This document shows, one piece after another, positions 18,181 through 26,060 of a DNA stretch of 37,374 bases. The stretch's first letter is position 1. Each line of letters starts with the position of its first letter. The DNA comes from Erysipelothrix aquatica. GTDB lineage: Bacteria; Bacillota_I; Bacilli_A; Erysipelotrichales; Erysipelotrichaceae. Under the pieces are notes generated by a model. The model did no database searches. It saw only the letters and a program-made list of their open reading frames with translations, and had not been told where the DNA came from. The position numbers and the translations under genes are program-made. Location: assembly GCF_009828775.2 (NCBI RefSeq), contig NZ_WTSY02000021.1, positions 1-37,374 of the forward strand. Direction: 5' to 3'.

Positions 18181-18744
18181 CTACAACTTTGGCTCATTCA
18201 TAAATATCTTTGGATACAAAATAAGTTCAACAAGCATCAATGTTATGAATCCTAAATATCCCGTAAATTCGAATACGGAAACAATCACCTCGAGAATGAT
18301 AGGAATCGGTGTTAAAAAACCGACAGTTCCAACACTTACAAATAGCACCATAGTCATTGAGAGTATATAGTATGGTTTAACCAAAAATATACTCTCAGTT
18401 GATTTCGCCACAAACAGCATAATAAGTGCATCTCCAATGCCCATCAACACGTATGATATCTGTAGCGTAATCGCTTGATATCGAACAATCGTAAATAGGT
18501 CGAGTTGCCGATTCATTAATAGCGAACCCCTTATGAAAACGATCAAAAAGCTAATGAACTGTGCTACTACGCTCGTTCCTAACACTAGTGACTTCGTTTT
18601 CTTAAATCCATACATTGTTATCATAATGCGAAGCAATATCGCAAATGTCATGAGTATTTCATTTCGCTGAAGAATTAATGATGCAGCCGAAAGAATATAA
18701 CTACATGCTAAAATTTTATAAATTCCATGTCTCCATTTTTTCAT
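18181..18744 (-). CDS. Membrane protein of unknown function, paralog 3
   Basis: This 187-residue protein has about six membrane helices. It shares with its neighbours the N-terminal helix ending in LILQRNEILMTF, the middle motif MGIGDALIMLFVAKSTE (about residues 102-118) and the late motif IVSVFEFTGYLGF. The ribosome binding site is poor. A small hairpin (18760-18774) lies ahead of it. It is intact in frame through the region where paralog 2 is broken. Confidence 0.8.
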   Translation of the reverse strand: MKKWRHGIYKILACSYILSAASLILQRNEILMTFAILLRIMITMYGFKKTKSLVLGTSVVAQFISFLIVFIRGSLLMNRQLDLFTIVRYQAITLQISYVLMGIGDALIMLFVAKSTESIFLVKPYYILSMTMVLFVSVGTVGFLTPIPIILEVIVSVFEFTGYLGFITLMLVELILYPKIFMNEPKL

Positions 18745-18759
18745 TGATCAGTCATTTTT

Positions 18760-18774
18760 AGAGCTTTTAGCTCT
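18760..18774. repeat. Short inverted repeat between paralogs 4 and 3
   Basis: AGAGCT/AGCTCT forms a perfect 6-bp stem with a three-base loop in the 35-base gap between two operon genes. On the transcribed strand it is followed by A, not T, so it is not a normal terminator. It may act as a processing or translation element. Confidence 0.5.
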
Positions 18775-18779
18775 GCCCT

Positions 18780-19340
18780 TTATTTAGTAATCTTCTGTTG
18801 AATATAGTGTTCTTTAAAATCAAAAATCAAGGCACCAACATAACCGCCAAAAGTTGTAAACTCCATAACCGACATAAGAACTCCGAAAAACATCGGTATT
18901 GGATAAAGGAAACCGACAATTCCAATTATCTCGAATACGACAATCAGCAACGATAATATGCGATAAATTTTCACAAATATGAAGTTTTGAGTGAAACGCG
19001 ATGAGTTGTAAATAATAAGAGCATCCGCCGCACCCATGAGAATGTAGCCAACTTGTAGCGAATACGATTGTAAAATTACGGTTTCGTATAAATCGATTGA
19101 TTGAACTTCAAGGAGTACCCCACTTCCAAATACAACAACGAAACTTAGAACTTGAAACAAGAATGCAACCACCAATAACTTATCTTTGATACTTCTCATT
19201 AGGAAAACTGTTACTATCAGCCTAATTCCAAGAGCTAAGATCATGATGAAACTATTTCTATACATGATTAATGAGACAAGCATCAAGCTGTAGCTAACGA
19301 TAAGTAAGATAAATACTTTGTTTTTAGCGGTACTTTCCAT
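18780..19340 (-). CDS. Membrane protein of unknown function, paralog 4 (first in the array)
   Basis: This 186-residue protein has about six membrane helices, with the family motifs MGAADALIIYNSSRFTQ and LMSVMEFTTFGGY. It begins 3 bases after the tex stop codon, so it must be co-transcribed with tex. No clear ribosome binding site is seen, so translation may depend on coupling to tex. Family function is unknown to me. The conserved Asp in the GDALI motif and Glu in SVxEF lie within or near membrane segments and are the obvious residues of interest. Confidence 0.82.
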   Translation of the reverse strand: MESTAKNKVFILLIVSYSLMLVSLIMYRNSFIMILALGIRLIVTVFLMRSIKDKLLVVAFLFQVLSFVVVFGSGVLLEVQSIDLYETVILQSYSLQVGYILMGAADALIIYNSSRFTQNFIFVKIYRILSLLIVVFEIIGIVGFLYPIPMFFGVLMSVMEFTTFGGYVGALIFDFKEHYIQQKITK

Positions 19341-19343
19341 ATA

Positions 19344-21515
19344 CTAATTTTCGCCCGTATTTATCATCGAAAGCTGAATTCGTTGTTTTTTGAGATCAAC
19401 TTCCAATACCCAGACTTGAACAATATCGCCAACTGACACAACATCAGTTGGGTGTTTTACAAATTGTTTACTTAATTTAGAAATATGAACCAGACCATCT
19501 TGTTTAACTCCGATGTCAACAAAAGCACCGAAATCCACGACATTTCGAACAGTTCCTTGAAGTTCCATACCTGGTTTTAAATCTTCCATACTCAAGACAT
19601 CCTTACGTAATAATGGCCCTGCCATTGATTCACGCATGTCACGTCCTGGTTGTTTTAATGCTGCAAAAATATCTTCTAAGGTAACCTTTCCAATATCGTA
19701 TAACGAAGCGAGCTCGTTAATTGACATGCCTTCAATTTTGGCTTTAGTTGCTTCTTTCCCCAATTCTTCAGGTTTAATATTTGAATGTTTTAAGATTTTT
19801 TCAGTAGTAGCATATGCTTCAGGGTGAATTGCTGTGTTATCCAGGATGTACTCCCCATTTGGAATTCGCAAGAATCCAATTGCTTGCTCATATGATTTAG
19901 GACCGAGACGCGGTACATCTTTAATCGCCTTACGATTCTTAAAAATGCCATGTTCTTCACGATAAGTTACAATGTTTTGTGCTGTTGTTTTTGTCAGCCC
20001 GGCAACGTATTCCAAGAGCTGTGGTGATGCTGTATTTACATCAACCCCAACCTGGTTAACTGCTGTTTCAACGACAAAATCAAGTGCAGTCGTTAACTCT
20101 TTTTGGGAAACATCATGTTGGTATTGACCGACACCAACTGATTTCGGATCAATTTTCACGAGTTCTGCCAGTGGATCTTGAAGGCGACGTCCAATACTTA
20201 CAGCCGAACGTTGTTCAACTTGTAAATCCGGGAATTCTTTACGTGCAACATCAGAAGCAGAATATACAGACGCTCCTGCCTCATTCACAATCACGAAGGC
20301 TGTTTTCCCACCAAGTTCACTTAAGGCTTTTGCAACGAAAGCTTCCGATTCACGAGACGCTGTACCGTTACCAATTGCAACGGTATCTACATCAAATTTT
20401 GTAATAAGATTTTTGAAAATTGTCGCAGCTTGTGCACGCTTATGCTCAGGTGCTGGTTCATGTGGATAAATAACATCAATCGAACCGACTTTACCCGTTG
20501 CGTCAACGATTGCTAATTTACAACCAGTACGATATGCTGGGTCAAATCCCATGACCGTTTGACCTTTTAAAGGTGCTTGAAGCAGTAAATTTCGAAGATT
20601 TTCACCGAAAATATGAATTGCTTGTTTATCTGCTTTTTCAGTCATCATATTTCGAATTTCACGTTCAATGGCTGGCTTAATGAACCGTTTGTAACTATCT
20701 GTGTAACCATTTTGGACATATTCAACAGTTGCAGAGTTACTCTTGTTTCCAATTATGCGACGACGGAAGTACTCAAGAATACGAGCTTCATCAATCTCAA
20801 TATCAACTTTTAAAATGCCTTCTGTTTCTGCTCTGTTTAGTGCTAAAATTCGATGCGATGCAATTTTATCAACAGGCTGTGAAAACTCGTAATACATTTC
20901 ATAGACTTCACGCTCATCTTTCTCTGCATCTTTAACTTTACTTACGACAACCCCATGTTTTGAGGTCATATCACGAATCCATTCGCGGTAACTTGGCTCA
21001 TCTGAAACAACCTCCGCAATAATTTCGTGAACACCCGCTAAAACATCCTCACGGGTATTAAGTTCAAACGCTTCGTTTAGGTATGAGTCCAGCACCTCCA
21101 GATTGAACGAATCTGGTAATGCCATAAATTCGACTGCTAATGGTTCTAAGCCGCGCTCACGAGCGATTGTCGCTTTTGTGCGGCGTTTTTGTTTATACGG
21201 GCGGTATAAATCTTCGACTTTTTGAAGAACTGATGCATTTTGAATATCTACAAGTAACGTTTCCGTCAATTTCCCTTGCTCATCAATGAGACGAATAACT
21301 TCTTCTTTTCGTTTCTCAAGGTTTGTAAGATACTCGAAACGGTCTGCAATTTCACGGATTTGCACCTCATCAAGACTTCCTGTAACTTCCTTACGATAAC
21401 GTGCAATAAACGGAACAGTATTGCCATCTGCCATTAAATCCAAAACAGCATCAATTTGGTGTGCTTTGAATTGGTTTAATTCATTTTTTAGTAATTCATT
21501 GACATTAGTTTCCAT
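19344..21515 (-). CDS. tex: Tex family transcription accessory RNA-binding protein
   Basis: This 723-residue protein is of the Tex/Spt6-like family. An N-terminal helical region has VPFIARYRKEVTGSLDE (about 35-51). A YqgF/RNase H-like domain has MGFDPAYRTGCKLAIVD. Helix-hairpin-helix repeats cover about 495-570, including NTASPQLLEYVAGLTKTTAQ. A C-terminal S1 domain covers about 650-720, with GTVRNVVDFGAFVDIGVKQDG. The length is normal. It binds nucleic acid and influences transcription and stress responses in other bacteria. It heads an operon with four membrane paralogs. A weak extended -10, TGATAAACT, lies at 21543-21551. Confidence 0.96.
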   Translation of the reverse strand: METNVNELLKNELNQFKAHQIDAVLDLMADGNTVPFIARYRKEVTGSLDEVQIREIADRFEYLTNLEKRKEEVIRLIDEQGKLTETLLVDIQNASVLQKVEDLYRPYKQKRRTKATIARERGLEPLAVEFMALPDSFNLEVLDSYLNEAFELNTREDVLAGVHEIIAEVVSDEPSYREWIRDMTSKHGVVVSKVKDAEKDEREVYEMYYEFSQPVDKIASHRILALNRAETEGILKVDIEIDEARILEYFRRRIIGNKSNSATVEYVQNGYTDSYKRFIKPAIEREIRNMMTEKADKQAIHIFGENLRNLLLQAPLKGQTVMGFDPAYRTGCKLAIVDATGKVGSIDVIYPHEPAPEHKRAQAATIFKNLITKFDVDTVAIGNGTASRESEAFVAKALSELGGKTAFVIVNEAGASVYSASDVARKEFPDLQVEQRSAVSIGRRLQDPLAELVKIDPKSVGVGQYQHDVSQKELTTALDFVVETAVNQVGVDVNTASPQLLEYVAGLTKTTAQNIVTYREEHGIFKNRKAIKDVPRLGPKSYEQAIGFLRIPNGEYILDNTAIHPEAYATTEKILKHSNIKPEELGKEATKAKIEGMSINELASLYDIGKVTLEDIFAALKQPGRDMRESMAGPLLRKDVLSMEDLKPGMELQGTVRNVVDFGAFVDIGVKQDGLVHISKLSKQFVKHPTDVVSVGDIVQVWVLEVDLKKQRIQLSMINTGEN

Positions 21516-21591
21516 ATCTTTTCTGACCTCATTTACTACAGATAGTTTATCACAATTTATGAGTCTGTGTTGTATGCGATTTCATTTGAAT

Positions 21592-21618
21592 AAAAATGAA
21601 AAGACGCAAATGCGTCTT
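21592..21618 (-). terminator. Terminator of fhs
   Basis: Read on the minus strand, AAGACGC/GCGTCTT closes a four-base loop and is followed by TTCATTTTTA. The T-run is interrupted, so it may be leaky toward tex. Confidence 0.7.
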
Positions 21619-23257
21619 AAGTTAATCCAATGACTGTACCATCATAGTCCATGTTTACCGCATTTGGTATTTTGGGTAATCCAGGCATTGTCATAATTGC
21701 TCCCAATAATACTACTAAAAATCCAGCACCCTTAGCTAAACGCACATCACGAACATTGACGACAAAGTCCCGCGGAGCATTCAGTGCTTTGGGGTCATCA
21801 CTAAAGGAATATTGTGTTTTAGCGATACACACCGGTAATCCTTGTGGATAGGTTTCCAGAATCTTATCAATTTTCGCTTTTGCTACATCGGAATAGTCTA
21901 CCCGATCCGCACGGTATATTTCCGAAGTAATGGTATCGATTGCTTTATAAACATCGACGGATGCCTCATAAAGGTAATTAAAACGGTTGTTTTTTTCGCA
22001 CAAGGCAACAACGTGATCCGCAAGTTCAAGCGCACCCGAACCCCCTTGGCTATAAACATCGGTTAGTATGATTGAAACATTGAGCGTCGATGCCAATGTT
22101 TGTAGGTACTCAATTTCTGCTTTCGTATCGCTTGGGAATCGGTTAATTGCGATCACGATGTTGTCACTATACTTCCGCATGTTCTCAAGATGTTGCTTAA
22201 GGTTAGCACTCCCAAGTGCCAACGCTTCAAGGTTTTCTTCATTTAAGGCATGAACCGGAACGCCTCCGTTATACTTTAAGGCACGTATTGTCGCTACTAG
22301 AACTGTTGCATCTGGCTTAAATTCTCCAACGCGACATTTGATGTCGTAAAATTTTTCCGCACCCAAATCAGCACCAAATCCCGCTTCAGTTACAACGTAA
22401 TCACCAAGTTTCATTGCCATCTCAGTCGCAATAATTGAGTTGCAACCATGGGCAATATTGGCAAATGGGCCACCATGGATAATTGCAGGTGTATTTTCTA
22501 GCGTTTGCACAAGGTTAGGACGCATCGCATCTTTGAGTAAGAGCAACATCGCCCCCACTGCTTCGAGGTCTTTCGCCAGTATTTCGCGGCCTTCGATATC
22601 ATAAGCAACAATAATATTTGATAGACGATTTCGTAAATCATCCATATTTTTTGCTAAGCAGAAAATCGCCATAATTTCCGACGCCGCTGTAATATCAAAA
22701 AATGTTTGATGTGGTGTTTTTTTGCTTTCAATGTGGAGACGTCGTAGGGCACGATCATTCGTATCTAATGCACGTCCCCAAACAATATTATTAAGATCGA
22801 TTTTGAGTTCATTACCATGATAAATATGATTATCAATCATAGCTGCGAGTAAGTTATGGGCAGCCGTAATTGCATGAAAGTCACCATTAAAATGGAGGTT
22901 AATATCATCCATCGGAATAACCTGTGAATACCCACCACCCGTCGCGCCACCCTTCATGCCAAATACTGGCCCCAAAGATGGTTCCCGAAGTGCTGTCACC
23001 GTCTTATAACCGCGTTGGTTCATCGCCATCGATAATCCAATATTAACCGTTGTTTTTCCCTCACCCGCAGGTGTTGGATTAATAGCTGTCACTAAAATTA
23101 GTTTTGCTTTTCGTGGGCGGTCTAACAGTGATAAATCAAGTTTTGCTTTGTAGTTCCCATATATTTCATACTCGGTCTCTTTGAGACCAAGTTGGTCCGC
23201 AATGACACTAATTTTTTCATACTTTGCTTCTTGTGAAATTAATGCATCATTTTTCAT
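21617..23257 (-). CDS. fhs: Formate-tetrahydrofolate ligase
   Basis: This 546-residue enzyme joins formate to tetrahydrofolate using ATP and gives 10-formyl-THF for purine and fMet-tRNA synthesis. The ATP-binding loop TPAGEGKTTVNIGLS is near residues 62-76. Other family signatures are REPSLGPVFGMKGGATGGGY (about 95-114) and VVTEAGFGADLGAEKF (about 255). The C-terminal GAIMTMPGLPKIPNA is canonical. GAAAGGGTG lies ahead of the ATG. It sits downstream of folT, fitting a common folate theme. Confidence 0.97.
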   Translation of the reverse strand: MKNDALISQEAKYEKISVIADQLGLKETEYEIYGNYKAKLDLSLLDRPRKAKLILVTAINPTPAGEGKTTVNIGLSMAMNQRGYKTVTALREPSLGPVFGMKGGATGGGYSQVIPMDDINLHFNGDFHAITAAHNLLAAMIDNHIYHGNELKIDLNNIVWGRALDTNDRALRRLHIESKKTPHQTFFDITAASEIMAIFCLAKNMDDLRNRLSNIIVAYDIEGREILAKDLEAVGAMLLLLKDAMRPNLVQTLENTPAIIHGGPFANIAHGCNSIIATEMAMKLGDYVVTEAGFGADLGAEKFYDIKCRVGEFKPDATVLVATIRALKYNGGVPVHALNEENLEALALGSANLKQHLENMRKYSDNIVIAINRFPSDTKAEIEYLQTLASTLNVSIILTDVYSQGGSGALELADHVVALCEKNNRFNYLYEASVDVYKAIDTITSEIYRADRVDYSDVAKAKIDKILETYPQGLPVCIAKTQYSFSDDPKALNAPRDFVVNVRDVRLAKGAGFLVVLLGAIMTMPGLPKIPNAVNMDYDGTVIGLT

Positions 23258-23290
23258 ACTATCACCCTTTCAATTACACCTAGTGTACCA

Positions 23291-23318
23291 TAATAAAAAT
23301 GGTCTATTATAGACCATT
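23291..23318 (-). terminator. Terminator between folT and fhs
   Basis: Read on the minus strand, AATGGTCTA/TAGACCATT forms a 9-bp stem with a three-base loop, followed by TTTATT. The folT stop codon lies in the loop. The short T-run suggests partial read-through into fhs. Confidence 0.75.
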
Positions 23319-23816
23319 GATCAGTTTCTCACCAAATTTTTGGCGTTGTAACGCTGTGATGAGCGAACCGTTAATAATTATTTCTAGTGGAAGCATAATC
23401 GCTGACTTTAACACACGGGGCCCAATGATTGCGGAAAAGGCTTTTCCACCCATCATATAGATCCAAGTCGAATTCAACAGTAAGCTTACAAATGCAAAAT
23501 GAAAGAATGAAATCCCAATGACCCAAAGCCACGGTTTATCCTTACCTTTCAACATTCCCCATGCTGCACCAGTAACTGCTGCAGAGACGGTAAACCCTGG
23601 AAAATAGGGCCCTGAAGGCAATAGTGTAGCTCCAATTAGATCAGCAATTATCGCGATAAGCATCGATTTTTTCACTCCCATTAAATACCCAGTTACTGCT
23701 AAGGGTATAAACGTAAAGCTGATCTTTGTGATTGGAGTCGTCACACTCAATAAACGTGATACAACAATTTGTATTGCAACAAACATTGCCATCACTGCTA
23801 TTTGTTTTGTTTTCAT
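23307..23816 (-). CDS. folT: Folate ECF transporter S component
   Basis: This 169-residue membrane protein has about six helices and belongs to the ECF S-component superfamily. The N-terminal KQIAVMAMFVAIQIVVSRLL is the usual docking helix, and the FolT-like middle reads LIGATLLPSGPYFPGFT. The start at 23816 has GAGGA ahead of it. A TTG at 23843 has no such site. The energising EcfAAT module is not in this window. The THF riboswitch just upstream supports folate as the substrate. Confidence 0.92.
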   Translation of the reverse strand: MKTKQIAVMAMFVAIQIVVSRLLSVTTPITKISFTFIPLAVTGYLMGVKKSMLIAIIADLIGATLLPSGPYFPGFTVSAAVTGAAWGMLKGKDKPWLWVIGISFFHFAFVSLLLNSTWIYMMGGKAFSAIIGPRVLKSAIMLPLEIIINGSLITALQRQKFGEKLINGL

Positions 23817-23826
23817 TTCAAATCCT

Positions 23827-23855
23827 CTTTTCTTTTCAAGCAAGTTAAAGAAAAG
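23827..23855 (-). promoter_or_regulatory. Expression-platform hairpin next to the folT ribosome binding site
   Basis: On the minus strand CTTTTCTTT and AAAGAAAAG can form a 9-bp stem that abuts AGGA of the ribosome binding site. There is no T-run, so translational control is more likely than termination. Confidence 0.55.
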
Positions 23856-23859
23856 TTAT

Positions 23860-23948
23860 GCAACGGAGGCAATAACATACTGCACTTTCGTTTCGTCCAG
23901 AGGCGACTTCCCATCCTTCTGGCACTTAACACATGTTATTTACTTTGC
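23860..23948 (-). ncRNA. Tetrahydrofolate (THF) riboswitch
   Basis: The minus-strand leader of folT aligns well with the THF-I aptamer. The blocks GTGTTAAGTG, GGGAAGTCG, ACGAAACGAAAGTGC and TTATTGCCTCCG occur in order with normal spacing. P1 can form from GCAA (23945-23948) and TTGC (23860-23863). P2 forms from AATAACAT and ATGTTATT. P3 forms from CCAGAAGG and CCTCTGG. It lies 43 bases ahead of the start codon. The family normally controls folate uptake genes, as here. Confidence 0.88.
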
Positions 23949-23959
23949 TTGATGTAACA

Positions 23960-23988
23960 AGAATACCAATAGCAAGACACATATTCAA
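23960..23988 (-). promoter_or_regulatory. Promoter of the THF riboswitch-folT transcript
   Basis: TTGAAT (23983-23988) and TATTCT (23960-23965) on the minus strand are 17 bases apart, with TGG before the -10. The predicted transcript starts a few bases ahead of the aptamer. The remaining sequence to 24119 holds only a possible extended -10 for ybaK (TGTTAGACT, 24095-24103). Confidence 0.6.
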
Positions 23989-24119
23989 GCATTTACCCTA
24001 TGAATTAACATTCCACATAATTCCTGTGTTTTTGTTATTCAGAAGCTCCAGTCACATGATTGTACGCGATTTACTATATCTCATTAAGACTCTGTGTTAG
24101 ACTATTTGTAGGTGATTAC

Positions 24120-24632
24120 ATGAAAGTAAAGAAAACGAACGCAATGCGTATTCTTGATCAAAAAAAATATGCATATAATATGTACGAATATAGTAAAGAT
24201 GAGATAGAAAAAGGAATCGATGTACCTACTCAAATCAATCAACCACCCCAAAAGATATTCAAGACGATTGTCCTTGAAAGTGGCAGTGACCATTTTGTTG
24301 CGGTTATTCCAATTTTTGATCATATCGATATGAAAAAGGCAGCAAAGGCACTCGGTGTGAAACGGGTCGAGCTTTTACATTTGAATAAATTGTTTGATTT
24401 GACTGGATATGTGCGGGGAGGATGCTCTCCACTTGGCATGAAGAAACAGTTTCCAACAGTTATTGCTGATTCTGCACAGTCGATGGATGAAATCATTGTA
24501 TCAGCGGGTAAAATTGGACAGCAGATGGGTCTTAATCCACTCCAACTCAAAGAGGTAACGCGGGGATCATTTGCTGCCATTACAGTCGATGAAACGCACA
24601 TTTCAGACGATGACATGAAAAGCGACTTTTAA
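24120..24632 (+). CDS. ybaK: Cys-tRNA(Pro) deacylase, YbaK/EbsC family
   Basis: This 170-residue editing enzyme hydrolyses Cys-tRNA(Pro) formed by mistakes of prolyl-tRNA synthetase. The family signatures are GVKRVELLHLNKLFDLTGYV (about residues 79-98) followed by RGGCSPLGMKKQFP. The start at 24120 follows AGGTG and gives the normal length. The open frame from 24060 lacks a ribosome binding site. It is a single-gene unit with its own terminator. Confidence 0.93.
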   Translation: MKVKKTNAMRILDQKKYAYNMYEYSKDEIEKGIDVPTQINQPPQKIFKTIVLESGSDHFVAVIPIFDHIDMKKAAKALGVKRVELLHLNKLFDLTGYVRGGCSPLGMKKQFPTVIADSAQSMDEIIVSAGKIGQQMGLNPLQLKEVTRGSFAAITVDETHISDDDMKSDF

Positions 24633-24646
24633 AAAGTCGCTTTTTT
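24618..24646. terminator. Terminator shared by ybaK and plsC
   Basis: A 13-bp self-complementary stem AAAAGCGACTTTT/AAAAGTCGCTTTT is followed by T on the + strand. On the minus strand the transcript also ends in a short T-rich stretch. The genes converge here, and plsC ends at 24645. Confidence 0.85.
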
Positions 24647-25316
24647 ATTGATAAGCTTGGTGCATCAACATCTCCATACGACGTTTTACTTCAAGGCTTA
24701 GTTCTGTTCCCTTCAGTTTATTAAAAGTTTCCGGGAGCATGGGTTCGCCAAAGAACACTTCATAATTACGTGTGTTTTTCTTGTAGCTATTTTTGATATA
24801 CATTGGGACAATTGGAACCGTGCTCTTTCGAAGCACGGAAAACATGCCCGCTTTAAATTCAACCATTTCTTTCTGATGGGACCGTGTTCCTTCTGGAAAT
24901 GCCAGTAAAGAATGACCTTCAGTAGTATCTTCAAGTGCTTGTTTAAGTAGGGTCAATGATTGGCGTGGATCTTCCCTATCTAACGGATACGAACGGGACA
25001 TTTTCATAAATGACCCTGTTATAAAACTTGTAAACAATTCTTTTTTGGCAACAAAGCGGAATGGTGTTTCAACAATTCCTAGGGTAACAAAAATATCATT
25101 ATGGGATTGATGGTTCGATAAGTAGATACAGGTACCTGGATCCACCGGTCGATTCACCGGAGTAATCGTTTTACCTCTGATACCAAAATAATGACGTGAA
25201 TACATCTTCAACTCACGGTCAATTTGGTCATCTGAGCCATAACGGCGCAACCATTGCGAACGAATCCAATAATACGGCAACGCAATAAAAGTTACTAACA
25301 TATAAAAATTATCCAT
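24645..25316 (-). CDS. plsC: 1-acyl-sn-glycerol-3-phosphate acyltransferase
   Basis: This 223-residue membrane-associated acyltransferase makes phosphatidic acid. The catalytic HX4D motif is NHQSHND (His69, Asp74). The phosphate-binding FPEGTRS is near residues 138-144. VPMYIKNSY is block IV. A hydrophobic N-terminal segment would anchor it to the membrane. It ends the fatty acid operon and overlaps acpS by 8 bases, which links phospholipid assembly to acyl-ACP supply. Confidence 0.93.
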   Translation of the reverse strand: MDNFYMLVTFIALPYYWIRSQWLRRYGSDDQIDRELKMYSRHYFGIRGKTITPVNRPVDPGTCIYLSNHQSHNDIFVTLGIVETPFRFVAKKELFTSFITGSFMKMSRSYPLDREDPRQSLTLLKQALEDTTEGHSLLAFPEGTRSHQKEMVEFKAGMFSVLRKSTVPIVPMYIKNSYKKNTRNYEVFFGEPMLPETFNKLKGTELSLEVKRRMEMLMHQAYQ

Positions 25317-25662
25317 AAATAATCACCATTCCAATCGCATACGCTCCATCATGGCTGATTGAGACTGCGCCTTTATCGCTAACTGGAGCTCCTGAATCAT
25401 TTTTCAAGACTTCAAAATCATGAAAATCAGTCACACCAATTCCAGTTCCCATAGCTTTTGAATATGCTTCTTTACACGCATAACGACCACAAAGAAACTC
25501 TAATCTTCGACGGGTTGTGGTAAGTTCTTCAAACAATTCCATTTCCCGGTCTGTTAAGATACGGTGCAAAAATCGCTGATCAGTGACATGTTTCTCGAAA
25601 CGAGTCATATGCACTAAATCGATTCCAGTTTTAATCGCCAATGGCGAATTTGATTGTTCCAA
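25309..25662 (-). CDS. acpS: Holo-[acyl-carrier-protein] synthase
   Basis: This enzyme of about 117 residues moves 4'-phosphopantetheine from CoA to ACP. The signatures are TGIDLVHMTRFE (Mg2+-binding Asp), GRYACKEAYSKAMGTG and VSISHDGAYAIGMV. The start is uncertain. TTG at 25662 has GGGGAGG nine bases upstream. TTG at 25641 would match the N-terminus of other AcpS proteins best. ATG 25680 has no ribosome binding site. In every case the gene overlaps the end of fabZ. Confidence 0.9.
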   Translation of the reverse strand: MEQSNSPLAIKTGIDLVHMTRFEKHVTDQRFLHRILTDREMELFEELTTTRRRLEFLCGRYACKEAYSKAMGTGIGVTDFHDFEVLKNDSGAPVSDKGAVSISHDGAYAIGMVIIYG

Positions 25663-26056
25663 GGGCACAAACCTCCCCATTAACATACGCTTTTGCTTCT
25701 GCAATTCCCATAATACTCTTGAGTTTTACGAGTTCAACATGAAGTTCTAATTGATCTCCAGGAATCACTTGTTTCTTAAATTTAAAGTTATCGATCCCAA
25801 CAAAATACGCTATTTTCCCTTTAAATTGCGGTTGCGACAACAATACAATTGCTCCAGCTTGTGCTAAAGCTTCTGTAATTAAAACGCCCGGCATCACATG
25901 TTTTTGAGGGAAATGACCCATGAAATGCATCTCATTTGCAGATACATTCTTAAGTGCAACAATAGATGTTTCCGTCATCGTTTTCACCGCATCAACCAGT
26001 AAAAATGGATATCGGTGTGGAATGATCGCTTGAATATCATTTGAATTCATTAACAT
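25631..26056 (-). CDS. fabZ: 3-hydroxyacyl-ACP dehydratase FabZ
   Basis: This 141-residue hot-dog fold enzyme dehydrates 3-hydroxyacyl-ACP to trans-2-enoyl-ACP. The catalytic His48 is in MHFMGHFP and Glu62 in PGVLITEALAQ. The usual proline of HFPxxPVMPG is His here. AAAGGA lies about 11 bases ahead of ATG 26056. ATG 26050 is a possible alternative. Confidence 0.95.
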   Translation of the reverse strand: MLMNSNDIQAIIPHRYPFLLVDAVKTMTETSIVALKNVSANEMHFMGHFPQKHVMPGVLITEALAQAGAIVLLSQPQFKGKIAYFVGIDNFKFKKQVIPGDQLELHVELVKLKSIMGIAEAKAYVNGEVCALGTIKFAIGD

Positions 26057-26060
26057 AAGA

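Noticed and set aside
20084-20404. 106-residue plus-strand open frame inside tex
   Set aside because: It is antisense to a fully conserved stretch of tex and resembles no protein. It is a shadow frame.
25663-25704. AcpS start at 25704 or 25680
   Set aside because: Neither has a ribosome binding site, and the extra residues are absent from other AcpS proteins. TTG 25662 or 25641 is more likely.
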